From the NCBI GenBank assembly GCA_027315185.1, contig DAHUYO010000001.1, forward strand, positions 47,521 through 111,520: 64,000 nt of DNA. Direction: 5' to 3'. The notes below the pieces were generated by a model, which was given only the letters and a program-made list of their open reading frames with translations, was not told the origin of the DNA and did no database searches. The first letter of the stretch is position 1; each line of letters opens with the position of its first letter. This DNA is from Acidobacteriota bacterium. GTDB taxonomy: Bacteria > Acidobacteriota > Terriglobia > Terriglobales > SCQP01. Positions 1 to 8,780 of this stretch are shown piece by piece. A program made the translations under genes and the position numbers.

Positions 1-1067
1 ATGCGGCCCGCCTCGCCCCATTGTGGGCCCAACAAAAACCGAACCAAATCGCGGCCGACCAGAGTGAAGTCCGCGCCGATGCCCATGCCGGCGAAGGCGA
101 CGACGCCAATGGCGCCCAGCAGATAGCGGCGGTACTGGGCCATGTCCTGGCGGACGCGGCTGAGCGTGGTGATGACGACGGACCAGACTGGGGCGGTCAA
201 CTGGTTCGCCGGCAGGACGAAGATGTCGTAGGCTTTTTTGTAAAAGCCTAGTGCCGAGGCGCTGAACCGCCAGCCGACGAGCAGGTTGTCGGTGTTGTTG
301 ATCCCGTATCCCATGGCGTAGCGGGCGTAGATCTTCAGGCCGAAAGCCAGGCTTTCGCCGGTGCCCTTCGAGCGCCCTGGCCATTTCGGCAGCCAACGGG
401 AGGTCGCGAGCGCACCGGCGGCCCGCGTCACGCGGCTGGCAAAATAGCCCGCAACCAGCGCCCAGAAGCCCCAGCCGGCGAGAGCCAGGGCGATCGAGGC
501 GGCGACCTGAGCGATGCGCGCTGCCACGGAGACGGATGAGGCGGTGCCGAAGCGCATGCCGCGCTGGAGGAGGGCCATGGGAACTGTGGCCAGGCTATTG
601 ATGACGATGACTCCGGCCATGGCCTCGGCGACGCCGCGGACCAGGGCGTCGTGGTAGAAGCCGGCGAGCAGGCCCCCGGTTCCCGCGAGGGCGGCCGCGA
701 GGAGCAGGGCCCCGGCGACGTTGATCCAGAACAGGTTGCTGACCAGGCCATGGGTGATGCCTTCGCGCTGAAGGATGGCTTCGGTGAATCCGGCCATGCC
801 GAAGCTCTCCAATAGCAGGCTGAACGTGGTGACCATGGCGACGACGCCGAAATCGGCGGGCGTGAGCACGCGGGCCAGGACGACCATGGCGCCGAGCTGA
901 ACGGCGAAGGAAATGCCGGCGGCAAAGACGGTTGCGCCGGCGCCACGGACGGCGGCGCGGCGGAGGCCGGCTGCGAGCGCGGTTGCCTGCCGGAAGCTGC
1001 CCTCGGCGTCAAACGGCCCCACGGAGGTTCCATTGTTGCGGGCGCCCGCCGCCGACGCCGAGGCCAC
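1..1067 (-). CDS. wzx: Polysaccharide flippase (Wzx/MOP-type), C-terminus outside window
   Basis: Inner-membrane transporter expected to flip lipid-linked polysaccharide repeat units to the periplasm. The frame is open from a GTG at 1065-1067 to the left edge with no stop, giving at least 355 codons. After about 25 polar residues hydrophobic segments alternate with short loops. Family-like text includes LARVLTPADFGVVAMV early on and NTDNLLVGW followed by FYKKAYD further in, as in WzxC-type flippases. The start is uncertain: GTG 1065-1067 or GTG 1020-1022, neither with a clear Shine-Dalgarno. Either way the gene overlaps the 3' end of the upstream ligase gene, so the two are probably translationally coupled. 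It is the second flippase in the window; the other lies at 43583-45151. Confidence 0.85.
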   Translation of the reverse strand, partial: MASASAAGARNNGTSVGPFDAEGSFRQATALAAGLRRAAVRGAGATVFAAGISFAVQLGAMVVLARVLTPADFGVVAMVTTFSLLLESFGMAGFTEAILQREGITHGLVSNLFWINVAGALLLAAALAGTGGLLAGFYHDALVRGVAEAMAGVIVINSLATVPMALLQRGMRFGTASSVSVAARIAQVAASIALALAGWGFWALVAGYFASRVTRAAGALATSRWLPKWPGRSKGTGESLAFGLKIYARYAMGYGINNTDNLLVGWRFSASALGFYKKAYDIFVLPANQLTAPVWSVVITTLSRVRQDMAQYRRYLLGAIGVVAFAGMGIGADFTLVGRDLVRFLLGPQWGEAGR

Positions 1068-2481
1068 GGCGGGCTGGGCCTGTGCTCACTGCCCCGGCCC
1101 ATGCGCCATCTCCGGCCGGGCCGGCTCCTTCTGCGCCGGCGTCAGACGCGAGCTGCGGTCTGGCAAGAATGCCGGCGGCGCAGGCGAAGGACAGGAGGAG
1201 GAAGATCCAAGCCGGGTCCAGCATGCGAAAGCCGGCCTCGGTGATGTTGTAGACCGCGACCGCGACGACCGCGGCGGGCATCAGGGCGCCGAGCGCCGGA
1301 TCGCGGGCGAAGGCGGCGGCGGCACGGCGGTAAGCGCCGAGCAACAATAGGGCGATGAGCGCGGCGCCGACCAAGCCCAACTGGGCGTAGACCTCGATGT
1401 AGCCGTCATGGGATTCGTTGACCCAAACGCCTCGGGGTAAGAGGGCCCAGACGCGGTAGGTGTTGGTTCCCAGCCAGAAGCTCTCAAAGCCGGCGCCGAA
1501 TATAGGATGGTCGGCGGCGACGTGCAGCACCGCGCCCCAGATCACGGTCCTGCCGGTGAGGTTCGACTTGCGGCCCATCGCATGCGTCACGCCCCGCTCG
1601 CCGCCCAGCCAGTAGGTTGTGGCGCCTGCGAGCAGTGCGGCCAGAACCAGGGCGTGGAGCGCGGCGGGTTTGCGGAAGGCGGGCAGGGAAATCAGCAGGA
1701 GGAGGACGGCGCCCAGGAATGCGGCGGCGATGGAGGTGTCGGAATGGGAGAGCGCCAACACCCAGACCGCGAAGCCTACCGCCGCCGTCCAGGCGATGAG
1801 TCGGCGCCGGCGGCCTGGCGCGGTCTTATCGCGGAATAACGCCAGGAGGCGCCAGAAGATGCCGAGCGCCAGGACGAACGCGATCACCCCGAGCACGTTC
1901 TTGTTCGTGGTAACGCCGGTGTTCATTTCGAGGCCGGTATGCGGGTTGTGGACGCGACCGAGGTTGGGAAAATACTTGATCAGCATCACCGAGGCGGGCA
2001 GGAGGACGAAGCCTACGCGGGCGAATAAGCGGCGCAGGCCGGCGCTAATATTCGGTTCTGTGGCGACAATGAGGACCATGGCCAGGTCGCCCCAAGATTT
2101 GACCCAGCGCTTGGCGGAAACTTCGGTGTAGGCGGACCACAGGGTGCTCATACCGCAATAGGCGAAGTAGAGCAGGATGGGCCAGGCGAGCTTGAGGATG
2201 GGCTTGACCTGTTCGCGGCGGCGCCAGAGCACGGCTAGGCCGGCGGCCAGGAGGGCGCCGAAGACAGCGGCGTCCAAGGGATTGCCCTCCATGATCTGCT
2301 GCGGCGTCGGATTGGCCGGGCCGACGCCGAGCCAGACAGAGACCGGACGGGAACCGATGTCCATGAGCCAGAGCGTGGGCAGCCAGAGCGCCCGCGTCAC
2401 GCCCTGGGCATCGCCGCGGTCGAGGTAAAAAAGCCCGGCGACGCCGATGGCGCAGAGCAGGAGGGCGAGGTCGGGAGTCAT
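1009..2481 (-). CDS. O-antigen ligase / polysaccharide polymerase family membrane protein
   Basis: A 490-residue integral membrane protein with about ten hydrophobic segments and a large periplasmic-type loop around residues 290-350 containing the NLTGRTVIWGAVLHVAADHP and GAGFESFWLG stretches typical of the Wzy_C / O-antigen ligase family. Such proteins either polymerise repeat units or ligate the finished chain; the sequence alone does not separate the two. The last 40 residues are a low-complexity Gly/Ala/Pro tail that overlaps the start of the flippase gene. It lies 41 bases after the AsnB-like gene on the same strand. A second member of the family is at 40432-41745, so each polysaccharide locus has its own. 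Confidence 0.85.
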   Translation of the reverse strand: MTPDLALLLCAIGVAGLFYLDRGDAQGVTRALWLPTLWLMDIGSRPVSVWLGVGPANPTPQQIMEGNPLDAAVFGALLAAGLAVLWRRREQVKPILKLAWPILLYFAYCGMSTLWSAYTEVSAKRWVKSWGDLAMVLIVATEPNISAGLRRLFARVGFVLLPASVMLIKYFPNLGRVHNPHTGLEMNTGVTTNKNVLGVIAFVLALGIFWRLLALFRDKTAPGRRRRLIAWTAAVGFAVWVLALSHSDTSIAAAFLGAVLLLLISLPAFRKPAALHALVLAALLAGATTYWLGGERGVTHAMGRKSNLTGRTVIWGAVLHVAADHPIFGAGFESFWLGTNTYRVWALLPRGVWVNESHDGYIEVYAQLGLVGAALIALLLLGAYRRAAAAFARDPALGALMPAAVVAVAVYNITEAGFRMLDPAWIFLLLSFACAAGILARPQLASDAGAEGAGPAGDGAWAGAVSTGPARRGLGVGGGRPQQWNLRGAV

Positions 2482-2522
2482 TTGCGGGCGCTGGGGCCGG
2501 GCGGCGGGCCCCGGCGCCGGGG

Positions 2523-4430
2523 CTAGGCCCGGGAGTTGGTGGGCTGCCGGGCGGACTGGGCGGCGGCGAGGCCGGCGCCGGCGGGAAAGGCGGGCGCATC
2601 CGCGTCCACGAGGGCACGGTGCAGCAGCTCGAGGGACAAGAGGCGATGGATTTCGTCGGTGTAATTGCGGTCGCCCTTTACGTGGCGGCGGACGATTTGC
2701 TCGACAGCGGCGCGGCGGAGGTAGGGGCGGGCGAGGGAGCGGGGATCGAGGAGGATCTCACGCACGTAGTCGGCCAGCACGGTACGGAACCAGATGCGGA
2801 AATGATAGACCTTGTGGCGGCCGAGCCAAAGGCGCTCGAGATGCAGGGGGGCGAGGAAGCGATCGGCCGCGGCGACCCATTGCGGCATGCCGTAGTCGTA
2901 GGCGTATTCGGCTTTGAACGTGAACTCGAGGTAGGCGCGCTGGATTGCGGCGAAGAAGCCTTGGCCGCCGATGCCGCGGTCGGTGCGGAGGCGCGCCAAT
3001 GCCGGGCTGGCGTCTGCGGCGAGGCGGGGGCGGGGGTCGAAGTCTGAGTCCGGCGCGCGGAATGCGATTTGCGCCACCACATTGTCCAAAAACGGCGAGC
3101 GGATGGCCAACTGGGTTTGTTCCAGCCCCAACACGCCATAATGGTGCCAGGGCGATTGGCGAAAGGCGACGAAGCCGGCGGCGTTGCCTTCGCGGGCACG
3201 GCGGTAGGTTTCGACCGCCGCCGCGACGTGGGCCATGGCTTCCGGGGCGAATACGCCCGGCTCCGGCGCGTGCGGCTTGAACATGACAGCGCGATTGATG
3301 ATTTCGCTGCCATAGGTGCCGACCATGCGGACCGGGGCGATGCGGCAGGCCTGCTCGCTGACGTAGAGGTCCGGCACGCGGCGAGTGTCCACGCCGCCTT
3401 CGGTCAAATACATCGTCCGTTCGGCGTAATGGCGAAAGTGGGAAAGAAACGTGTCATCCACCGGGATGACCTGGTGGGATTGGCCGCAGATCGCAGCCAC
3501 GCGGCGGGCTAGTTTGACGTCCTGGTTGTCGCGATAGGCGGAGCCGTAGGTGTAGCAGGGCAATGTGCCGGGGGCTGCGAGCGGCGGTTGCCCAGCGTGC
3601 GCCGTACAGGCCTGGGCCATGATGACGCGGGTATCCCAGCCGCCGGTGAGGGAGACGCCGATTTTTTCCGGGCCTTGAAAATAGTTGGGCAGGGCGGCGG
3701 CAAAGGCGTCACGGAGCTGGCGGTAATATTCCTCCTCGCCCAACGGCTCCTGCTCCTCCCATTCCCGCGGCTGGAAATAGCTGCCCTTTTCGATCAATTT
3801 GCCGGCGCGGAAGCGCCAAGCCGAGCCGGGGGGAAGGGCGTTGATGCCGGGGAACAATGTCCGGCCCTCGAGCGCGCAGCCGCAGGAGATGAATTCCCCG
3901 AGGGCGCGGGGATCGAAGGCGCGCAGTTCGGGGCGGACGGCGAGGATGGCCTTAGCCTCGCAGGCGAAATAGAAGCCGTCCTTGGCTTGATGGAAATAGA
4001 CCGGCTGGAGGCCGAAGCGGTCGTTGAAGAGGAGGGTGGTTTGGGTGCGGCGGTCCACGGCCAGGCCGTGGAGGCGGCCATTGAGCCGGCGGGGAAAATC
4101 GGGCTCTTCCTCGATACGGTGGACGAGGTAATCCGGGCCGTCGCCGGAGACGGCGTGGCCGCGGCGGCGAAGTTCGGCGCGGAGGCCGGGCTCGGGATAT
4201 TCCTCGCCGCCGACGAGTAGGGTGACGTCGCCGGTTTCGTTGCGCAGCGGCATGCCGTCGGCGAAGGAGCCCTCGCGGGCGACCCAGCCGGCATAAACGC
4301 CGAGGCCGGCATCTACCCAGAGGCCGGAGCGGTAGAACTGCTCATGCACCAGCACGCGGCACATGGCTTCAACCTCGGCGCGGGCGGCGGCGGCGGGGCG
4401 GTTGGTGATGAGGCCAAAAATTCCGGGCAT
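2523..4430 (-). CDS. Asparagine synthase-like amidotransferase lacking the glutaminase cysteine
   Basis: 635 residues with the two-domain layout of class II asparagine synthetases: an Ntn-type glutaminase domain (about 1-200, with NDRFGLQPVY at 136-145) and a PP-loop synthetase domain (loop SLTGGWDTR at 260-268). The protein begins Met-Pro-Gly-Ile where active enzymes have Met-Cys-Gly-Ile, so the N-terminal nucleophile Cys is absent and glutamine hydrolysis should not occur. Family members in O-antigen loci such as WbpS are thought to amidate uronic acids; with UDP-glucose and WbpA-like dehydrogenases nearby, uronamide formation from free ammonia is a reasonable inference. There is no obvious Shine-Dalgarno before the ATG. 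True asparagine synthesis cannot be excluded. Confidence 0.8.
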   Translation of the reverse strand: MPGIFGLITNRPAAAARAEVEAMCRVLVHEQFYRSGLWVDAGLGVYAGWVAREGSFADGMPLRNETGDVTLLVGGEEYPEPGLRAELRRRGHAVSGDGPDYLVHRIEEEPDFPRRLNGRLHGLAVDRRTQTTLLFNDRFGLQPVYFHQAKDGFYFACEAKAILAVRPELRAFDPRALGEFISCGCALEGRTLFPGINALPPGSAWRFRAGKLIEKGSYFQPREWEEQEPLGEEEYYRQLRDAFAAALPNYFQGPEKIGVSLTGGWDTRVIMAQACTAHAGQPPLAAPGTLPCYTYGSAYRDNQDVKLARRVAAICGQSHQVIPVDDTFLSHFRHYAERTMYLTEGGVDTRRVPDLYVSEQACRIAPVRMVGTYGSEIINRAVMFKPHAPEPGVFAPEAMAHVAAAVETYRRAREGNAAGFVAFRQSPWHHYGVLGLEQTQLAIRSPFLDNVVAQIAFRAPDSDFDPRPRLAADASPALARLRTDRGIGGQGFFAAIQRAYLEFTFKAEYAYDYGMPQWVAAADRFLAPLHLERLWLGRHKVYHFRIWFRTVLADYVREILLDPRSLARPYLRRAAVEQIVRRHVKGDRNYTDEIHRLLSLELLHRALVDADAPAFPAGAGLAAAQSARQPTNSRA

Positions 4431-4545
4431 GGCTTTTGGGCTTGAGCCGGGCGCGCGACGGGGGCTTTTGCCGCCCCGGGCGGCCGGGCCGTCCCGCGGT
4501 TAGCGCGGGGCGTGCGGCGCGGCCGGGCTGCGCGGGGAGGAACGT

Positions 4546-4621
4546 TGGAGCCGGCGGGGGGGTTCGAACGCCCCGTCTCCCGAAAACGATTCGGTCGCTC
4601 TGCCCATTGAGCTACACCGGC
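4546..4621 (-). tRNA. tRNA-Thr (anticodon CGT)
   Basis: A 76-nt cloverleaf can be drawn: 7-bp acceptor stem with one U-G pair, D-arm GCTC/GAGC, T-loop TTCGAAC, variable loop of five bases and an encoded CCA end. By position the anticodon is CGT, which would read ACG (Thr). Oddities are a mismatch at 27-43, a C-C mismatch in the T stem and U at position 37, so the arm is not ideal. It sits on the same strand as the surrounding polysaccharide genes, between the GNAT gene and the AsnB-like gene. Confidence 0.75.
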
Positions 4622-4636
4622 GTAAACTATTTTGGG

Positions 4637-5830
4637 CTACGAACCGCGGCTCTCGCTGTCGGTCGTCCCTGCGACCGCGGGCGCGGTCCGCGGCGGGCTG
4701 GCTGGCCTCGATCGGCGCATCAGGCCTCGTCCGCGCAGGGCGAGTCTGACCGCCCAGGGCGGGAGAATTCCCAGAAGCCCCTTGTGCAAACCCAGGCGCA
4801 GGGCCAGCCGCCCGCGCAGGGTCAGGGGAACATAATAGCGCGGGATCAGGATTTCCGAGAAGCCGTTGCGCAGCTTAAATTCGCGTAGCGAGCCCTCGCG
4901 CTTGTTGCCGTAATTGAGCTGGCCGTAGACAAGGTGCGGAATCTTTTCGTCCGCGCAAAGGCGTACGACTCGGGCCAGAATGGCGTTGGCGGGGCGCTTG
5001 TCAGCGTGGCTGGGGCGCGTCAGGGTGGTCAATACGGAAGCGAATGTGCCGCAATGGACGATCTTCATGTAGCCGATCAGTTCGCCGGCGTGGTAAGCGC
5101 AGACGTACCAACTGCGGTCAGCGAAACTGATGTGGTCCTTCCAAACTTCTTCGATCCCGCGGCCGAAAAAGCGCGACTTCTTACCCTGCACCACGGGGCA
5201 TTCGTCGTTCACGGCCTTGATGCCGCGGATTAACTCGTCGTCCAACCGCTGGACGCGGAGCTCAACGCCGCGGCGCTCGGCGCGGCGGACATTCTTGCGC
5301 GTTTCCTGGGGCAGCGCCGCCCACCAGGCGTCGGACGTCTCCAACTTCAGGGCGGCGACGCTGACGGACTCGAACGGGTAGGGGAATCGGGGCTGGGTGT
5401 CCGGCAGGCGCTGCGAAAATGCGAACAGGTCGGCACGGCGGCTGCCGACTCGCCGCCGGCGCAGCGCGGCGACCCAGGGCTCGGGATCGGCCAGACCGGC
5501 CGGGGCGAAGTCTTCGTCGCGGATCACGGCCGTGCGCAGCCAGCGCCCGCGCAGGAACACCGCCGTGTCCCCGGACGCTAGGGCCGGGACAATTTGCCAG
5601 CGGCCCGAAGTCGCGACCTCCGCTTGGCGCGGCTCGATCCGCTGGCCCGCCGCCGCGATCTCCGCCTCGCACGGCTCGACCCTCCGGTCCGTGGCGGGCG
5701 TGGACGCCTCCGGGGGCGCCGCTTCGCCGGCGCGGGTTTGCCCCTGCTCCGTCAGCGCCGCCGCGTGGCCGGGGCCGCCCGCGGTGGCCGCGGCCGCGCG
5801 GTGGCCGTTGGTTTCCGCGGGGCGGGTCAT
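4637..5830 (-). CDS. GNAT/FemAB-type acyltransferase
   Basis: 397 residues. The first 75 are a low-complexity Ala/Glu/Arg tail; the rest resembles the CelD/BcsL-FemAB branch of the GNAT fold, with RKNVRRAERRGVELRV near residues 187-202, a YVCAYHAGELIGYMKIVH strand-loop-strand around 250 and a second half ending in a PLTLRGRLALRLGL basic segment. Such proteins transfer acyl or aminoacyl groups to sugars or lipids. Its start overlaps the stop of the carrier-protein gene (ATGA), which itself overlaps the FkbH-like gene. It is therefore the natural candidate for the enzyme that moves the acyl group from that carrier to a sugar. The substrate is unknown. Confidence 0.75.
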   Translation of the reverse strand: MTRPAETNGHRAAAATAGGPGHAAALTEQGQTRAGEAAPPEASTPATDRRVEPCEAEIAAAGQRIEPRQAEVATSGRWQIVPALASGDTAVFLRGRWLRTAVIRDEDFAPAGLADPEPWVAALRRRRVGSRRADLFAFSQRLPDTQPRFPYPFESVSVAALKLETSDAWWAALPQETRKNVRRAERRGVELRVQRLDDELIRGIKAVNDECPVVQGKKSRFFGRGIEEVWKDHISFADRSWYVCAYHAGELIGYMKIVHCGTFASVLTTLTRPSHADKRPANAILARVVRLCADEKIPHLVYGQLNYGNKREGSLREFKLRNGFSEILIPRYYVPLTLRGRLALRLGLHKGLLGILPPWAVRLALRGRGLMRRSRPASPPRTAPAVAGTTDSESRGS

Positions 5831-6090
5831 CTAGGGATCGTCCTGGGGCCGCCTTCGGGGACGGTGGCACCGCATCGCGCTAGGAGTGCGCGGATGGCGG
5901 CGAGGTTGCGAAAATTGTCCGGGACGATGTCGGCGACGTCTATAAAAATCTGGTAGCGCTCCTCGAGGGAGGAGACGAGGGTGATTAGGCCAAGCGAGTC
6001 GAGCACGCCTTGGGCGAAGAAATCCCCGACTTTGGGGTCGCCGAGGCCCGGGCGCAGGGATTCGAGGAAATGGGCGAGGTCGTCGGTCAT
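5827..6090 (-). CDS. Acyl carrier protein
   Basis: 87 residues, the right size for a stand-alone acyl carrier protein. The 4'-phosphopantetheine attachment serine is in the motif GVLDSLGLITLVSSLEE (about residues 28-44), followed by the helix-III DVADIVPDNF. It overlaps the FkbH-like gene upstream by four bases (ATGA) and the GNAT gene downstream by four bases. The arrangement predicts a dedicated carrier loaded by the FkbH-like protein rather than the fatty-acid ACP. A second pair of the same kind is at 56278-58324. Confidence 0.9.
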   Translation of the reverse strand: MTDDLAHFLESLRPGLGDPKVGDFFAQGVLDSLGLITLVSSLEERYQIFIDVADIVPDNFRNLAAIRALLARCGATVPEGGPRTIPR

Positions 6091-7781
6091 AAGGCCGGTA
6101 CCAGGGCAGGCGCGGTGGCTTCGACTGTGATGAACTCAGGGCGGGAGATGCGCGCGAGGCTGAGGGCAGCGCCCGCGCCGCTGTATTTACCGGCGAAGAA
6201 GCGCCGGGCGGGTTCGTTTCGCGGTCCCTCGGTGGCGGGGGCGACAATGGGCCCAGGGCCGAGCTCCCGGGCACGCTCGACGATGTAGGCGAGGATGGCC
6301 TCCTCCACGCACTTACCCATAACGCGGCAGCTCATGACGAAATCGGTGATTCTGACCCCGCCATTCTCCGCGGAGAGGCTGGCCAGGGCGGCCAGGCCGA
6401 AGTCACCGAACCGGTCGGCGATGTGAAACACGTAGACCGAGTTCCCGGGGCGGCTCGCCCACGCGGCGAACGCGTTTTCCTCGGCCCGACGCAGGGTCAG
6501 ATTGAATTGATTGGTCTTGTTTAGGAGCTGGGCGGCGCGCGGGAGCGAGGAGGGGTCTAGAGGCGAGGCGCGAACCCGGAGGTCGAGCGACGCCAGCCAG
6601 CTATTGACGTCGGCGCCCGGGCTGGCGGCGGCGCGGCGGTCGCGTTCGGCCTGGTAGGCGGCCGTGCGCTGGGCGTCCTCGGCGCTGATGGTCGTGGTCT
6701 CGAAGCAGTCAAGAGCGGTGATCAGGGGCGCGATGGCGGCGGGGGAGGCGGGACAGTCGGGGACGAGGACGTCCGGAAGCAGCGCGCGCACCTGGTCGCG
6801 TTCCTCGGGGCTATCGTCCAGGAAGACGAAGGAGTCGAGGCCGAGGTTTAGCTCGGCGGAGAGGGAGCGGAGGTTGTCGGCCTTCTGCTCCCAATTGATG
6901 CGCCAGGCAGCGAAATCGCCGCGGCGAAGGGACATGCCCGGGTGGCCGTCAATTACGGAGAAGGCGTGGTCCTCGTCGTTCTTGGAGCAGATGGCCAGGA
7001 GCAGGCCGCGGTTACGCAGCGCCTTCAGCGCCTCCTGGGCGGCGACGAAGCACTCGCCCACAGGGTCGGGCGCCTGGAGGCGGATCCCAGCTGCGCCGTC
7101 CTCGCCGAGGATTCCTCCCCAAAGCGTGTTGTCGAGGTCGCAGACCACGACTTTTCGGGACCGGCCGAGCGCGCCGCGGAGCGCGGCCTTGATTTCGGCG
7201 GCGGCCTTGCCGAACATCGCGGGCGTGTACATCACCTTCGCGACCGCGTACATTCGGGGGTCGTGCGAGGGCTTGGAAAGGCTCGACTGCCAGTGGGCCG
7301 CGTCGAGCATCAGGATGTTCCGCTGGCCGGCCCATGCGTCGGCGAGGGCGAGGTTGGCACGCGCGAGGAGGTTCGCGATGCCGCCGTGCCGCCAGGTCAT
7401 GGACTGGACCCACCGCTCATGGGCCGGGAGAATCCAGCTGGGAACGATCGTCAAACGCACTCGCTGTGCGGCTGCGGCAACGGCGGCGGCGAATTCCTTG
7501 GCCTCGGCGACGACGGCCTCAGGGTCGGCGCTCTGGAACCTGAGGGCGGCGTTGAGGCTGGGGAGCGTGAGCTGCGGTGAGGTCCACACAGCCAAGTAGT
7601 CCGGTTCCGGCTGCCACGCGGGATGGGATGGGTCCATCAGAATCTGGTAGACCTGGCCGTATGGCGCGGCGGCGGCGTCGAGCGTGGGCCCGCCGGGCGC
7701 CTGGGCCAGTGCCGCGGCGAGCGGGTCCAGGGTGGTGTCGCCGACGAGCAGCAGGCGGCGGGGATTGGGGGTTCCGTCCAT
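6087..7781 (-). CDS. FkbH-like HAD-IIIC protein with GNAT-like C-terminal domain
   Basis: 564 residues in the standard FkbH layout: an N-terminal SGNH-like region (about 1-200), a HAD-IIIC phosphatase core with the DxDxT motif CDLDNTLWGG (214-223), SKND at 266-269 and FLDDSPEER (320-328), and a C-terminal GNAT-like domain holding the conserved LNKTNQFNLT (420-429). Characterised FkbH proteins take 1,3-bisphosphoglycerate, dephosphorylate it and load a glyceryl group on an acyl carrier protein. The carrier gene follows with a 4-base overlap, so glyceryl-ACP is the likely product. Other three-carbon acids are possible. The AAC(3)-like gene ends five bases upstream of its start. Confidence 0.88.
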   Translation of the reverse strand: MDGTPNPRRLLLVGDTTLDPLAAALAQAPGGPTLDAAAAPYGQVYQILMDPSHPAWQPEPDYLAVWTSPQLTLPSLNAALRFQSADPEAVVAEAKEFAAAVAAAAQRVRLTIVPSWILPAHERWVQSMTWRHGGIANLLARANLALADAWAGQRNILMLDAAHWQSSLSKPSHDPRMYAVAKVMYTPAMFGKAAAEIKAALRGALGRSRKVVVCDLDNTLWGGILGEDGAAGIRLQAPDPVGECFVAAQEALKALRNRGLLLAICSKNDEDHAFSVIDGHPGMSLRRGDFAAWRINWEQKADNLRSLSAELNLGLDSFVFLDDSPEERDQVRALLPDVLVPDCPASPAAIAPLITALDCFETTTISAEDAQRTAAYQAERDRRAAASPGADVNSWLASLDLRVRASPLDPSSLPRAAQLLNKTNQFNLTLRRAEENAFAAWASRPGNSVYVFHIADRFGDFGLAALASLSAENGGVRITDFVMSCRVMGKCVEEAILAYIVERARELGPGPIVAPATEGPRNEPARRFFAGKYSGAGAALSLARISRPEFITVEATAPALVPAL

Positions 7782-7786
7782 AGCGG

Positions 7787-8761
7787 CTAGTTCTTCGCCC
7801 GCCCGTAGACCGTGATGCCCTCGCGGGCGGCGGCGATGAGGCGCGCGGTCAGGGTGCCCGCGTCAGCGACCATGAACATGGGCACCCCGTGGAAGCGCCA
7901 CTCGCGGAGCTCTTCTCGCGATAGCAGGGACCACAGCACTGTTAGGTCCAGGCTTGCTTTCGTCTTTCCGCTGCGGTCGGGTACGCCCAGGCGGTAGGGG
8001 AGGCGCGCGCCCGCCCGGTCCACGAGCGTCACTTCGACGGTTTGGCCATCGCGGCCGTTGCCGGTGGCGGGAAACTCGTCGCCCATCTCGGCGGCGGCGG
8101 TATGGGCGTGCGTGAGACAGCGGAAGTATTCGACTCCCAGGCCCAGGATAACGGTTCGATGCCGCGTCATGAAGCCGAACGGCGTTCCGGGCCCTATGCC
8201 ATTGGCGGCGTGGTAGTGGCCGGCGGTCATCTGGGCGGCGTGCGGGCCCTGCGCGGAGATGCTGCAGGTCGGGTGTAGACTGCGCTCAACCCCCGGGGAT
8301 CTCCGGAAGACCTCCGTGATGATCCCGACCTCGGACGGGGTCCGCCGGACGTCAAAGGGGCGGGAGGCGAAATAGCCTGCAACGTCTTGGCTAGGCCCGC
8401 CCATGACGAAAGCGGGCATCGCGATTGTCCGCTCAGGGCCGGCCAATTCGCGCAGTGCCGCTATCACGTCCTGGGGGGTCCCCTTGAACATCGGAAGCAT
8501 CTGGTCGTAGGCCGAGTGAACCATCAAGATGTCGAAATCCGCCGGCAGGAGGGGGCGGAGGTGGGCCACGAGGTCCGCGCGGTCGAATGTTCCGTGGATG
8601 GCCCTTAGGGCTGGTTCGACCCGTTTGCGCGCCGCGCCCTGGAGGGCCTTGAGGCGGACCCGCTGCCCCGGGCTGAGGCCCGCGCGAAGCAGCTTGCGTA
8701 TCGCCGCTCGCGCCTGGACCCGGGTTCTGTTCGATGCCGCCATTGAATTTGCCGCCGCCAT
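7787..8761 (-). CDS. AAC(3)-family acyltransferase
   Basis: 324 residues. Matches the aminoglycoside 3-N-acetyltransferase fold: DFDILMVHSAYDQM around 70-83, the SLHPTCSISAQGPHA signature near 170-184, and a C-terminal Cys/His-bearing region (LTHAHTAAAEMGDEFP). In polysaccharide loci these proteins acylate amino sugars rather than confer drug resistance, and its place between a DegT aminotransferase and an FkbH/ACP pair supports that. The start ATG at 8759-8761 has GGAG six bases upstream; a second in-frame ATG lies at 8741-8743. The frame is open far upstream, but that part reads as Pro/Ser low-complexity sequence across the aminotransferase gene and is not coding. Confidence 0.8.
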   Translation of the reverse strand: MAAANSMAASNRTRVQARAAIRKLLRAGLSPGQRVRLKALQGAARKRVEPALRAIHGTFDRADLVAHLRPLLPADFDILMVHSAYDQMLPMFKGTPQDVIAALRELAGPERTIAMPAFVMGGPSQDVAGYFASRPFDVRRTPSEVGIITEVFRRSPGVERSLHPTCSISAQGPHAAQMTAGHYHAANGIGPGTPFGFMTRHRTVILGLGVEYFRCLTHAHTAAAEMGDEFPATGNGRDGQTVEVTLVDRAGARLPYRLGVPDRSGKTKASLDLTVLWSLLSREELREWRFHGVPMFMVADAGTLTARLIAAAREGITVYGRAKN

Positions 8762-8780
8762 TGCGTGCTCCGCGGAGTGT

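Noticed and set aside
428..1102. A 224-codon minus-strand frame at the left edge
   Set aside because: Pro/Ser/Arg low complexity; the overlapping flippase frame is clearly the coding one.
7787..8761. Aminoglycoside resistance gene
   Set aside because: The family match is real, but its place in an amino-sugar block fits a polysaccharide acyltransferase; no mobile element is near.
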